Source of the DNA: Desmonostoc vinosum HA7617-LM4
GTDB taxonomy: Bacteria; Cyanobacteriota; Cyanobacteriia; Cyanobacteriales; Nostocaceae
Assembly (NCBI GenBank): GCA_019359515.1
Contig: JAHHHC010000004.1
Span: forward strand, 215,136 to 279,135
Length of the DNA: 64,000 nt
Reading direction: 5' to 3'
In this document: positions 28,025 through 36,391 of the stretch, one piece after another
How the letters are laid out: each line of letters starts with the position of its first letter
Numbering within the stretch: position 1 is the first letter of the stretch
Program-made: the position numbers and the translations under genes
Notes under the pieces: model-generated
The model's database searches: none
The model's input: the letters and a program-made list of their open reading frames with translations, nothing else
What the model was told of the DNA's origin: nothing

Positions 28025-28775
28025 TTATATATGCCTGTGAATATGCTGTATGGCAGTAGCCTGGGGTGAGACGCAAACAAAGAGTTAGTGTCAATAACAG
28101 TAAGGGGAGAACTCGAAATACATTATCTTTGTTTTTTATAAGTAAATTTGCTTAAACTGTTGCCGTTTTCGGTCAAGATTAATGTCTCAATGAATACGCT
28201 CTTAACTATACAAAGAACTAGTTGTATAATTGCTTAATTTTCCTTCATATTATCTTGTAGTATTTTCGTATGCCTTCACCTAAATGGGTGACTTTGGATT
28301 GCTATCTTGAAAATGGGGGTCAAGAATGAGGGACTAAGGGCAACAGAAGAGGGATTTTCATGCCCTCGTTGCGTGATTTATCATGTGAGCGACTAGTTTG
28401 AAAAAGGAAGTAAGCTAAAAAACATCTAAATTACATAATCAAATTAAATAAAACTCTTGTGGGGTGGGCATCTTGCCCGCCCTAATTATGCAAGTTATAT
28501 ATGGAACAGCTTAGCGAGTAGGGAAAGAAACCTTTTTCATATTTGGTTGTGGCATTTTTCGGTGGTTGGCTGTCTTGCTCAAACAGACATAGCAATGACT
28601 GCGACAATTTTCAATCAATTATTTTTCGATTTTGATTTGCAATAAATATGTGAATATGGGAAAATTTTTTACAAAAGTAAAAATGCTGTAAAATCCTCAA
28701 ATTAGGCAGTTTTTTGTGTAAAATTGGTTAATCGTTCGATTCTATTTTTAATTTTAGTACGCCAAAACTTTATTT
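28025..28775. other. Intergenic region with one 103-bp MITE
   Basis: 750 bp between the divergent adaptor and photoreceptor-like genes. It contains MITE copy A (28411-28513). The rest is AT-rich, with no credible frame; promoters for both flanking genes must lie here but no specific site is recognisable. Confidence 0.45.
28411..28513. mobile_element. 103-bp MITE, copy A
   Basis: It begins TAAGCTAAAAAACATC and ends TATGGAACAGCTTA. The two ends are imperfect inverted repeats sharing TAAGCT and CATAAT blocks, with TA at both borders. The centre has a GC-rich hairpin (GGGCATCTTGCCC). The same sequence recurs at 34177-34279 and 47764-47866 with the same length. No transposase gene is present, so it is non-autonomous. 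Confidence 0.75.
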
Positions 28776-31682
28776 ATGAATCAATCTTCTCAATGGAGTT
28801 TAAAAGCTAAGGCAATAACTTGGGCGCTTGCTGTTAGCGTACTGCCTGTATTAGTGGTGGGAACAGCAACCTCATACTATGCTATTGAGTCAGTTAGCAA
28901 ACAAATTCCTCAAGTTGGACAAGAGGATGCTAGAAGTTCACAAGAAACTGAACTTGCTATCCAAAGGCAACTATCGCTTTTATTCGTTGGAACGGGTGTA
29001 ATTGCAATTTTATCAGGTGCGATCGCTACTTTTGTAGCCCATCGGGTTATTCGTCGAGTTCTCAACTCTGCGGAAATTTCTACTACTATTGTGAATACAC
29101 TCAGCCTAGAACACGAGCTTCCCCAGACTATCATTGCCAGCCCAGATGAATTAGCTGTACTAGAGACAAATATCAATTCCATCAAAGACCGGCTGTCGAG
29201 TTTGCTATGGGGAAAAGAAGCCGAAACCGAATACTCACAACTATTGATGAAAGTTACTCGTTGGATACGAGAATCATTTAATGAACAAGATGTCTTCAAA
29301 ACTACTGTTGAAGAGGTTCGCAAAGCTTTAGGAATTGATCGCGTCACCATCTTTCGCTTTAATTCCAATTGGAATGGCACTTTTATTGAAGAATCGGTTG
29401 TGCCTGGGTTGGCGAAAATGTTGTGGGTGAAAGTCTTGAATCCCGGTTTTGAAGCCGGGTATATAGATAAATATCAAAACGGTTTTATTCGTGCGATCGA
29501 TGATATTTACCAAGCCGATCTTACTGATTATCAAGTTGAATTATTAGAACAATTTACTGTCAAATCTAGTTTAGTTGCACCCATTATCAAAGGCGATCAG
29601 CTATTCGGTTTATTAGTTGCCCACCAATGTTCTAGACTCCGTTTCTGGCAGCAGTCAGAGATTGATTTATTCGCCCAAATAGTTTTGCAAGTGGGATTTG
29701 CTCTCCACTATGCCAAACTTCTAGAACAGGCCGATACAAAAGCAGATAGAGCTGAAGTATTTATAGATATAACCCGTTGCATTCGTAAATCACTTAATGA
29801 AGAGGATGTCCTCAAAAACACTGTCAAAGAAGTTCGCAAAGCCATAAGTGCTGACCGAGTAATAGTCTATAGTTTTGACGCTAATTGGTACGGGACTGTA
29901 ATCGCAGAATCAGTGATTCCAATTTACCCAAAAGTATTACGGGCCGAAATTAAAGACACATGCTTTGCTGAAGGCTATGTCGAAAAATACCAAGCTGGCC
30001 GCGTGCAAGCCGTAAATAATATTTATGAAGCGGGATTGACCGATTGCCACATTAATCAACTCGAAACTTTTGCTGTCAAAGCCAATTTGGTAGCACCAAT
30101 TCTCAAAGACGAGCAGTTATTTGGCTTATTAATTGCCCATCAGTGTGCCACCCCCCGCAATTGGGAACAACCTGAGATTGATTTATTTGCTCAGGTAGCC
30201 ATGCAAGTAGGATTTGCTCTCGACCATGCCAGACTCCTGCAACGCATCAATACCGAGAGTATCCGTAGTCAGATGCTTGTAGACATTACCCACGATATTC
30301 GCAAATCACTCAACGAAGAGGATGTCCTCAAAACCACAGTTGATGAGGTTCGTAAAGTACTAAGCGCTGACCGAGTAATAGTCTATAGCTTTGATGCTAA
30401 TTGGTACGGGACTGTAATTGCAGAATCAGTTGTGCCAATTTACCCAAAAGTGTTGCGTGCCGAAATCAGAGACCCATGCTTCGTTGAAGGCTATGTTGAG
30501 AAGTATCAAGCTGGTCGCGTGCAAGCTGTTAACAACATATATGAAATTGGATTAACCGATTGCCACATTAATCAACTCGAAAACTATGCAGTCAAAGCCA
30601 ATTTGGTAGCACCAATTCTCAAAGACGAGCAGTTATTTGGCTTATTGATTGCCCATCAGTGTTCTGGCCCCCGTGAGTGGCAACAGCCTGAGATTGATTT
30701 ATTTGCTCAGATAGCCATGCAAGTAGGATTTGCTCTCGACCATGCTAGACTCCTGCAACGCATCGATACCGAAGGTATACGAATTCAGCTACTTGCAGAT
30801 ATTACTTACGACATTCGCAAATCACTTAACGAAGACGAAGTTCTCAAAACCACAGTCGAAGAAGTTCGTAAAGCAATCAGTACTGACAGAGTGATTATTT
30901 ATAGCTTTGACGCTAATTGGTACGGGACTGTCATTGCAGAATCAGTTGTGCCAATTTACCCAAAAGTGTTGCGTGCCGAAATTAGAGACCCATGCTTCGT
31001 TGAAGGCTATGTTGAGAAGTATCAAGCTGGTCGCGTGCAAGCTGTTAACAACATATATGAAACTGGATTAACCGATTGCCACATTAATCAACTCGAAACC
31101 TATGCAGTTAAAGCCAATTTGGTAGCACCAATTCTCAAAGACGACCAGTTATTTGGTTTATTAATTGCTCATCAGTGTTCTTCTTTCCGTGAGTGGCAAC
31201 AGCCTGAGATTAATCTATTTGCTCAAATAGCTGTACAAGTAGGATTTGCTTTGGATCATACTAGACTCCTAGACCAGGTTGACCAAGCATACCAAGCTGC
31301 TGAACTTGCCTCACGTAAACAACTGCAACAAAAACAAGCACTCCAGCGTCAGGTATCAGAACTATTAAAAGATGGCGAAACAGTTTTCCAAAGCCTTTCT
31401 ACAGAAACAATCAGCCGCACCGAGGCTGTAGAAGCTACTTACAATCAAATTTGTGAGTTAGCTGATTATGCTGTAAAAACCCTGGAATCTCAACAAATAC
31501 AACTTCCAGGTCAACAACTAAGTCCAGCAATCCAAGATGGGTATGAGTCTATAAATCAAATTTTAGGTAGTATTTATGCGATTCGAGAAACAGTTATGGA
31601 AGCAACCGAGAAAGTTAAACACTTAGACGACCTTTCTCGAAAACTCTCTCAGATGGTGAGCGTGATTAATCATATTGATTAG
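28776..31682 (+). CDS. Membrane receptor with four GAF domains, three of DXCF-cyanobacteriochrome type; C-terminal MCP domain truncated
   Basis: 968 residues. Two membrane helices (about 11-31 and 67-90) enclose a short periplasmic loop, followed by a HAMP-like linker. GAF1 (about 155-325) lacks the bilin cysteines. GAF2, GAF3 and GAF4 (period 172 residues, 516 bp) each carry D-T/P-C-F (Cys 396, 568, 740) and TDCH (Cys 424, 596, 768). The 28-residue spacing is that of DXCF cyanobacteriochromes such as TePixJ. The C-terminus enters a methyl-accepting coiled coil (LDDLSRKLSQMVSVINHID) and stops at a TAG that is the first triplet of a MITE, before the conserved QTNLLA signalling tip. It resembles a PixJ/PtxD-type phototaxis receptor that has lost its output. 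Bilin binding is inferred. Confidence 0.8.
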   Translation: MNQSSQWSLKAKAITWALAVSVLPVLVVGTATSYYAIESVSKQIPQVGQEDARSSQETELAIQRQLSLLFVGTGVIAILSGAIATFVAHRVIRRVLNSAEISTTIVNTLSLEHELPQTIIASPDELAVLETNINSIKDRLSSLLWGKEAETEYSQLLMKVTRWIRESFNEQDVFKTTVEEVRKALGIDRVTIFRFNSNWNGTFIEESVVPGLAKMLWVKVLNPGFEAGYIDKYQNGFIRAIDDIYQADLTDYQVELLEQFTVKSSLVAPIIKGDQLFGLLVAHQCSRLRFWQQSEIDLFAQIVLQVGFALHYAKLLEQADTKADRAEVFIDITRCIRKSLNEEDVLKNTVKEVRKAISADRVIVYSFDANWYGTVIAESVIPIYPKVLRAEIKDTCFAEGYVEKYQAGRVQAVNNIYEAGLTDCHINQLETFAVKANLVAPILKDEQLFGLLIAHQCATPRNWEQPEIDLFAQVAMQVGFALDHARLLQRINTESIRSQMLVDITHDIRKSLNEEDVLKTTVDEVRKVLSADRVIVYSFDANWYGTVIAESVVPIYPKVLRAEIRDPCFVEGYVEKYQAGRVQAVNNIYEIGLTDCHINQLENYAVKANLVAPILKDEQLFGLLIAHQCSGPREWQQPEIDLFAQIAMQVGFALDHARLLQRIDTEGIRIQLLADITYDIRKSLNEDEVLKTTVEEVRKAISTDRVIIYSFDANWYGTVIAESVVPIYPKVLRAEIRDPCFVEGYVEKYQAGRVQAVNNIYETGLTDCHINQLETYAVKANLVAPILKDDQLFGLLIAHQCSSFREWQQPEINLFAQIAVQVGFALDHTRLLDQVDQAYQAAELASRKQLQQKQALQRQVSELLKDGETVFQSLSTETISRTEAVEATYNQICELADYAVKTLESQQIQLPGQQLSPAIQDGYESINQILGSIYAIRETVMEATEKVKHLDDLSRKLSQMVSVINHID

Positions 31683-31847
31683 ACTTCTTGCAAAAATACT
31701 TAAACGTCAGAGACTCAAGTCTCTGCCTAATAGCAAAAGTCCGTTGAAACGGACTAAAAATACTGTTATTAGTCGGTTGAAACCGACTTGAGTTATCAGC
31801 CAGAAAATTTATTTTCTGGCGAGTATCCAACTTTTGCAAGAGGTCTA
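31680..31847. mobile_element. 168-bp IS630/Tc1-type MITE with internal hairpins
   Basis: The ends TAGACTTCTTGCAAAAAT and ACTTTTGCAAGAGGTCTA are 18-bp inverted repeats with a few mismatches, bounded by TA as expected for IS630-Tc1/mariner elements. Inside are four hairpins: CAGAGACT/AGTCTCTG (31708-31725), AGTCCGTTGAAACGGACT (31738-31755), AGTCGGTTGAAACCGACT (31771-31788) and CCAGAAAATTTATTTTCTGG (31800-31819). No coding capacity. Its left end supplies the stop codon of the receptor gene. Confidence 0.75.
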
Positions 31848-31849
31848 TT

Positions 31850-32405
31850 GACCAAATAATTCGTAAAACTTCCGACTTTGCTCAGTACAAGTTCGTAATG
31901 ACGCGACGCTCCTGTGTCGCTACCGCTGACGCTCGTACCGACGCTCGATGACTCGCTAACGCTACCGCTGCGAAGCGCGTAATTTCTGGTTTCAAGCCCC
32001 TCTGTTACAAGGCAAGCGCAATTATGCACTACTGCGGTGACTTTGGGATAATGGCTTGCGTCGCAATGAGATAGTCAATTTAAATGTGCATGACTTTAAC
32101 CTTTTTGTAATGGGAATCTATACCTTGCTTCACAACTTTTCGTCTTTAAAGGCGTTAGCGTAGCGGGACGAAGTTCGGTTTTAGACCCGATTGTTTCGAT
32201 GATAGAGATTTCCCGCTTAAGCGTTCCCTATTCCCTGTTCCCTTTTAAATAGATTACTGTCTAGCTAGTTGTTTGAGATGATTGAAAGTCTTGCTGTAGC
32301 TGAGTTACAACCCCAATTTATAAAAATTTTCTATCAATGGGTTGACTGTAGGCATATAGTTAAATTGGAGAATTACGCGATAAATCCATCTCAACAGAAA
32401 AAGCT
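31850..32405. repeat. Dispersed-repeat-rich intergenic region (AATTCGTAAT / GACGCGACGCTCC module)
   Basis: It contains TTCGTAATGACGCGACGCTC, then strings of CGCTACCGCTGACGCTCG-like units ending GCGAAGCGCGTAATT at about 31982. Similar modules occur at 25263-25312 (inverted), 47459-47636, 54330-54388 and 59480-59540. The rest, to 32405, has no credible gene; a small DUF4870 gene follows. Confidence 0.55.
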
Positions 32406-32873
32406 ATGAGAGAAAAACCCAAACAACAAATGCGGATATGGGCGATGTTGTGTCATCTCTCAGCATTGTTGGCGTGGATGTTGCTATTTTTTTTAGTGTT
32501 TCTCGGTATTCCTCTTTATTTACCTCTGAACCTTTTAGCACCGCTGGTAATTTGGCGATTTAAAAAATCACAGTATCCCTGGATTGATTTACAAGGCAAA
32601 GAATCTTTAAACTTTCAAATATCTTTAACATTTTATACCTTAGTTGTCATATTCATCTCCTTGTTTCTAGTGTTAACTAGTTGTGGTATAGCAGTGACTG
32701 CTAATGGCACAGGAAATGAAATGAAGACAACTTTAGATAGTTTACTAATTATGTTTATGTTGTTAATTTTATTGGTAATGTTACTACAATCATTTTTAGT
32801 AACTTTTGCTGCTATTAAAGCTTACAGAGGCGAGCATTTTCGCTATCCTTTGACGATGCGACTTTTACGGTAA
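32406..32873 (+). CDS. DUF4870 family small membrane protein
   Basis: 155 residues with four hydrophobic helices. The pattern WAMLCHLSALLAW ... LPLNLLAPLVIWRFKKSQYPWIDLQGKESLNFQISLT ... YRGEHFRYPLTMRLL is the DUF4870 signature (a helix, NLLAPLVIW, then Q-KE-NFQ, and a terminal YP..R). Function unknown; related proteins are sometimes compared with Tic20. It is followed after about 60 bp by the Gfo/Idh gene on the same strand. Confidence 0.82.
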   Translation: MREKPKQQMRIWAMLCHLSALLAWMLLFFLVFLGIPLYLPLNLLAPLVIWRFKKSQYPWIDLQGKESLNFQISLTFYTLVVIFISLFLVLTSCGIAVTANGTGNEMKTTLDSLLIMFMLLILLVMLLQSFLVTFAAIKAYRGEHFRYPLTMRLLR

Positions 32874-32933
32874 AAAAGCTTTGATAAAGAATAATTATGG
32901 TAAGATGCGACGAGGCTTTCTAAGTAGTTGCTT

Positions 32934-34034
32934 ATGATTGGGGTTGCGATCGCCGGCACTGGATTTGGTCAAAAAGTTCACATTCCTGGATTTCAAGCAC
33001 ATCCACAGACTGAGGTGGTTGCTGTTTATCATCGGGATATCAACAAAGCCAAAGCTATAGCAGCATCCCATCATATTCCCCACGCCTGTGACACAATCGC
33101 AGAGATTGTTGCTTTACCAGAAGTACAAGCAGTTAGTATATCTACACCACCGTTTTTGCACTATGAAATGGCGAAAACTGTGCTACAAGCACACAAGCAT
33201 TTGTTACTCGAAAAACCCGTTACCTTAAACGTAGTCCAAGCCAAAGAATTGTATGAATTAGCAAAAAACAAAGGCGTAATCGCAACCGTAGACTTTGAAT
33301 TTCGCTTCATCCCAGGATGGCAGTTCTTGTCTGAACTGTTATCACAAGGTTATATAGGTGATTTACGCTTAATTAAAATTGACTGGTTAGGTTCCTCTCG
33401 TGCTGATACCTCCCGTCCTTGGAATTGGTATTCCTCCAAAGAAAAAGGGGGTGGTGCATTGGGGTCTTTAGGTTCCCACACCTTCGATTATATTCACTGG
33501 CTATTTGGGCCAGTACGCAGATTAAGCGCCCATTTAAATACCGCCATTCCTACAAGAATTGACCCCAGTAGCGGCGAAATCAAGCCAGTAGAAACAGATG
33601 ATAACTGTCTACTATCACTAGAATTAGCCAATGGAACACCTTGCCAAGTTGCTATCAGCGCAGTTGTTCATGCATCAAGGACACATTGGATAGAAGTGTA
33701 TGGCGATCGCGCTACATTAGTCTTAGGCAGTGAAAACCAGAAAGATTACATACATGGCTTTCGCCTTTGGGGTTCCCAGCCAGGTAAACCTCTGACAGAA
33801 ATAGAAATACCCAACCGATTAATCTTCCCCAAAAACCACGCTGACGGACGTATCTCTGCATTTATTCGCGTCATCGACCAATGGGTACAAGGAATCAAAC
33901 GCCAGCAGCAAACCATACCATCCTTGCGAGAAGGGGTTTACTCTCAATTACTCATGGACTTATCCCATCAATCTCACACCACAGCAACTTGGGTAGATGT
34001 CCCAAGTTTAGAAGCTTTTTTAGATAAAGATTAG
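32934..34034 (+). CDS. Gfo/Idh/MocA family oxidoreductase
   Basis: 366 residues. The N-terminal IGVAIAGTGFGQKVHIPGFQ is the dinucleotide-binding loop, AVSISTPPFLHYEMAKTVL follows, and HLLLEKPVTLNV contains the EKP motif. FRFIPGWQFL and GSLGSHTFDYIHWLFG belong to the C-terminal substrate domain, with a His near the active site. It likely oxidises or reduces a sugar or related polyol with NAD(P). ATG at 32934 is used; the frame also offers TTG at 32928. Its TAG stop is the first triplet of a solo MITE end, as in the receptor gene, so the last residues may have been altered. Confidence 0.82.
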   Translation: MIGVAIAGTGFGQKVHIPGFQAHPQTEVVAVYHRDINKAKAIAASHHIPHACDTIAEIVALPEVQAVSISTPPFLHYEMAKTVLQAHKHLLLEKPVTLNVVQAKELYELAKNKGVIATVDFEFRFIPGWQFLSELLSQGYIGDLRLIKIDWLGSSRADTSRPWNWYSSKEKGGGALGSLGSHTFDYIHWLFGPVRRLSAHLNTAIPTRIDPSSGEIKPVETDDNCLLSLELANGTPCQVAISAVVHASRTHWIEVYGDRATLVLGSENQKDYIHGFRLWGSQPGKPLTEIEIPNRLIFPKNHADGRISAFIRVIDQWVQGIKRQQQTIPSLREGVYSQLLMDLSHQSHTTATWVDVPSLEAFLDKD

Positions 34035-34049
34035 ACTTCTTGCAAAAAT
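34032..34049 (+). repeat. Solo terminal inverted repeat of the IS630-type MITE
   Basis: TAGACTTCTTGCAAAAAT is identical to the left end of the element at 31680. It again follows GAT and supplies the stop of the upstream gene. No matching right end is found within the next few hundred bases. Confidence 0.6.
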
Positions 34050-34176
34050 CGTTCTTTTTGCGTTCTTCTTGGCGCGGCAGTCGCTCATGAGGGAAACCAC
34101 GCCATTTGCTTCAACTCTCTCGACCAGAGCAACGCAGTGGCTCCCCAAGACCGCGCTGCCTTGCCTTTGCGTGTTA
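34050..34176. repeat. Dispersed repeat with GGGAAACCACGCCA core
   Basis: GGCAGTCGCTCATGAGGGAA, CCACGCCATTTGCTTCAA and AACGCAGTGGCTCCCCAAGA recur with few changes at about 54448-54523. It lies between the solo MITE end and MITE copy B, so three repeat types are stacked here. No coding frame. Confidence 0.55.
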
Positions 34177-34279
34177 TAAGCTAAAAAACATCTAAATTAC
34201 ATAATCAAATTAAATAAAACTCTTGTGGGGTGGGCATCTTGCCCGCCCTAATTATGCAAGTTATATATGGAACAGCTTA
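34177..34279. mobile_element. 103-bp MITE, copy B
   Basis: Same 103-bp sequence as at 28411, from TAAGCTAAAA to GAACAGCTTA with flanking TA. It lies upstream of devB. No differences were seen from copies A and C by eye. Confidence 0.75.
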
Positions 34280-34571
34280 TCATGTCTGGCTAATCACTTA
34301 TCATAAAAATTTCTCCCTTGTCCCCCTTCGGGTGACGCTCGCAAGCTCGCTAACGCAGTCGCCTGCGGAGGGAAACCCTCCTTTACTCGCTGTCTCACCG
34401 CGTCTCCCTATCTCCGCGTCATCAACGTTTCGTAAATTAAATAGACAGGCAAAAATACATCGTTTATTTATGGGAACTTCACAGATATTGCTAGAGTCTA
34501 CAGCCAGGTATGTTTGTAAATTAATGTAAAAATCAAAACATCTGCCAAAAGCCATATAGCCCCAAATAGCT
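34280..34571. other. devB upstream region
   Basis: 290 bp between MITE B and devB. It includes a short GC-rich repeat string (GTGACGCTCGCAAGCTCGC). No GTA-N8-TAC NtcA-type site was found in the last 80 bp before devB, so nitrogen control cannot be supported from sequence. No gene seen. Confidence 0.4.
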
Positions 34572-35753
34572 ATGGTTCAGTCTCTGCAAAGTTTATCTGC
34601 TGTGCTTCGGCAATGTGCGACTTACACAGCCATTTTCGCCTTGTGTACTGCCTGCGGTTCTATGCAGGCTCAGAGTAATGTCCGTGATTCTCCTGTGTCC
34701 ACTCAAATAGCTACTTCTACTCAAGTAGTGGCTTTAGGGAAGTTAGTACCAGAGGGAGACGTGATTAAGATATCGGTAGTGAATGCTCAAGATAGCCGTG
34801 TTAACCAAATTTTGGTGAAAGAGGGCGACTTTGTGAAGACAAATCAAGTAATTGCCGTTCTCCAAGGACAGAATCGAGCTGAACAGCAATTGAGGGATGC
34901 TCAGGCAAATGTAGCAATTAAGCGATCGCAATTGTTGAAAATTCAGCAAGGAGATGCCAAACAAGGAGAAATTGCCGCCCAGCGTGCAGCAATCACTGAG
35001 TTGGAGGCACGATTCCGCACAGAAACCAAACAGCGACAAGCAACAATTGCCCAAGCCGCAGCCACCATTCGCAATGCAGAGTTAAAATACCAACGCTATG
35101 TTACCCTAGCCCAAGAAGGGGCAGTTAAGCGTTCTGAGCTAGACGATGCCCAAGAAGAATTTGACAGGGCGAAAGCCATACTCTCGCAAAATCAAGCCGA
35201 ATTAGAAAATACTACATCCACTATCCAGGCACAACTTGCTAAAGAAAAAGCAAACCTCAAGCGATTACAGGAAGTGCGGCCAGTTGATGTGCAAATTGCT
35301 AAAGCCGAACTAGAACAAGCACAAATCCAGGTAGAACAGAACAAAGCAGTATTAGAAGATACACAAGTAAGAGTACCCATCGCCGGGCAAATTTTGCGAA
35401 TCAACACTCGTGTTGGTGAACAGGTGAATACCCAAGAGGGAATTGCCGAACTCGGACAAACAAAACAGATGTACGCGATCGCTGAAGTCTACGAAACTGA
35501 TATCGTCAAAGTCCGCCGAGGACAGCAAACAACAATTAACAGCGAGTATGGCGGCTTCAGTGGCGAGATTCATGGCAAAGTCGCTCAAATAGGTTTACAA
35601 ATTGGCAAAACCCGCCTCAATCAAGACCAAAATAACCCAACCACCGATGTCAATGCCCGTGTAGTAGAAGTAAAAATCCGCATCGATCCCAAAGATAGCC
35701 CAAAAGTAGCCACCTTAACTGGTATGCAAGTGCGAGTCAAAATAGATATTTGA
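34572..35753 (+). CDS. devB: DevB-like membrane fusion protein of a DevBCA exporter
   Basis: 393 residues. A hydrophobic N-terminus with CTACGS may serve as signal or lipid anchor. ILVKEGDFVKTNQVIAVLQG is the first lipoyl half. A coiled coil of about 170 residues (KRSQLLKIQQGDAKQGEIAA .. AQIQVEQNKAVLEDTQV) leads to RVPIAGQILRINTRVGEQV and the beta-barrel region QMYAIAEVYETDIVKVRRG, typical of DevB. It forms the periplasmic link between DevCA and a TolC-like channel; in Anabaena this type exports heterocyst glycolipids. Unusually, devC does not follow directly, since a restriction-modification cassette intervenes. Confidence 0.88.
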   Translation: MVQSLQSLSAVLRQCATYTAIFALCTACGSMQAQSNVRDSPVSTQIATSTQVVALGKLVPEGDVIKISVVNAQDSRVNQILVKEGDFVKTNQVIAVLQGQNRAEQQLRDAQANVAIKRSQLLKIQQGDAKQGEIAAQRAAITELEARFRTETKQRQATIAQAAATIRNAELKYQRYVTLAQEGAVKRSELDDAQEEFDRAKAILSQNQAELENTTSTIQAQLAKEKANLKRLQEVRPVDVQIAKAELEQAQIQVEQNKAVLEDTQVRVPIAGQILRINTRVGEQVNTQEGIAELGQTKQMYAIAEVYETDIVKVRRGQQTTINSEYGGFSGEIHGKVAQIGLQIGKTRLNQDQNNPTTDVNARVVEVKIRIDPKDSPKVATLTGMQVRVKIDI

Positions 35754-35872
35754 GGAGATGAAGGGAATTATTAAAGAATGCAAAATGTTTCGTACCCTGC
35801 GGGATCTTGCTACAAAATTTAAGGTTTCTATTTGCATATCGACACTGCTTTTCTCCTACTTGACTTTCGGCT

Positions 35873-36391
35873 ATGACAAAATTGAGTATACAAGAGGCAT
35901 ATGATTTTTATAAAAAATACATTTACAACCAAGAACTTATTAGTTTATTGAGAGAATATAATATACGAATTCCTGGAAGCATTTCGCCACAGCTTTGGGA
36001 GTTGTTCGGTGCTATCTTAACTGGAGATAGAGGTACTGGCAGCTATGGAGCTGACCTTAACAATTATGAGATAAAATCTAGTCTTGATACTAATTCATTT
36101 GAGTATCAGTATCATCTTAAAACAGGTCAGGGCAAGCTTTTAAAAGACATGATTGTAGATCATGTGTTTGTATCCTACAGTCGAGATTATAGAAATATTA
36201 CAGTTCGCCAACTTCCTGGAGATTTTCTTTTAGAAATTTTCCAAAGTTGGTTGCCCGGTTTAGAGGAACGCTACAGCAATCAAGAATCTAATCGTCGATA
36301 CCGCAAAAGTATCAGCTACAGTACAGTAAAAACACATGGTCAAGTGGTTATGAATATTCAAGATGGAATATTAATATTTCCGCAAGATTAG
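35873..36391 (+). CDS. Type II restriction endonuclease, PD-(D/E)XK type
   Basis: 172 residues. GTGSYGADLNNYEIKSSLD contains D61-x5-E67-I-K69, a D..ExK metal-binding site of PD-(D/E)XK nucleases. It sits tail to tail with a C5-cytosine methyltransferase, the stops abutting at 36391/36392, which identifies it as the restriction partner. Recognition sequence unknown. The coding is AT-richer than devB, suggesting acquisition. The start is ATG at 35873. The upstream gap of 119 bp after devB has no recognised promoter. Confidence 0.75.
   Translation: MTKLSIQEAYDFYKKYIYNQELISLLREYNIRIPGSISPQLWELFGAILTGDRGTGSYGADLNNYEIKSSLDTNSFEYQYHLKTGQGKLLKDMIVDHVFVSYSRDYRNITVRQLPGDFLLEIFQSWLPGLEERYSNQESNRRYRKSISYSTVKTHGQVVMNIQDGILIFPQD

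Noticed and set aside
28457-28645. 62-residue plus-strand frame
   Set aside because: Its first third is MITE sequence and no ribosome site or family similarity is visible.
34500-34571. NtcA site before devB
   Set aside because: No GTA-N8-TAC with a suitable -10 was found; GTA triplets occur but spacing is wrong.
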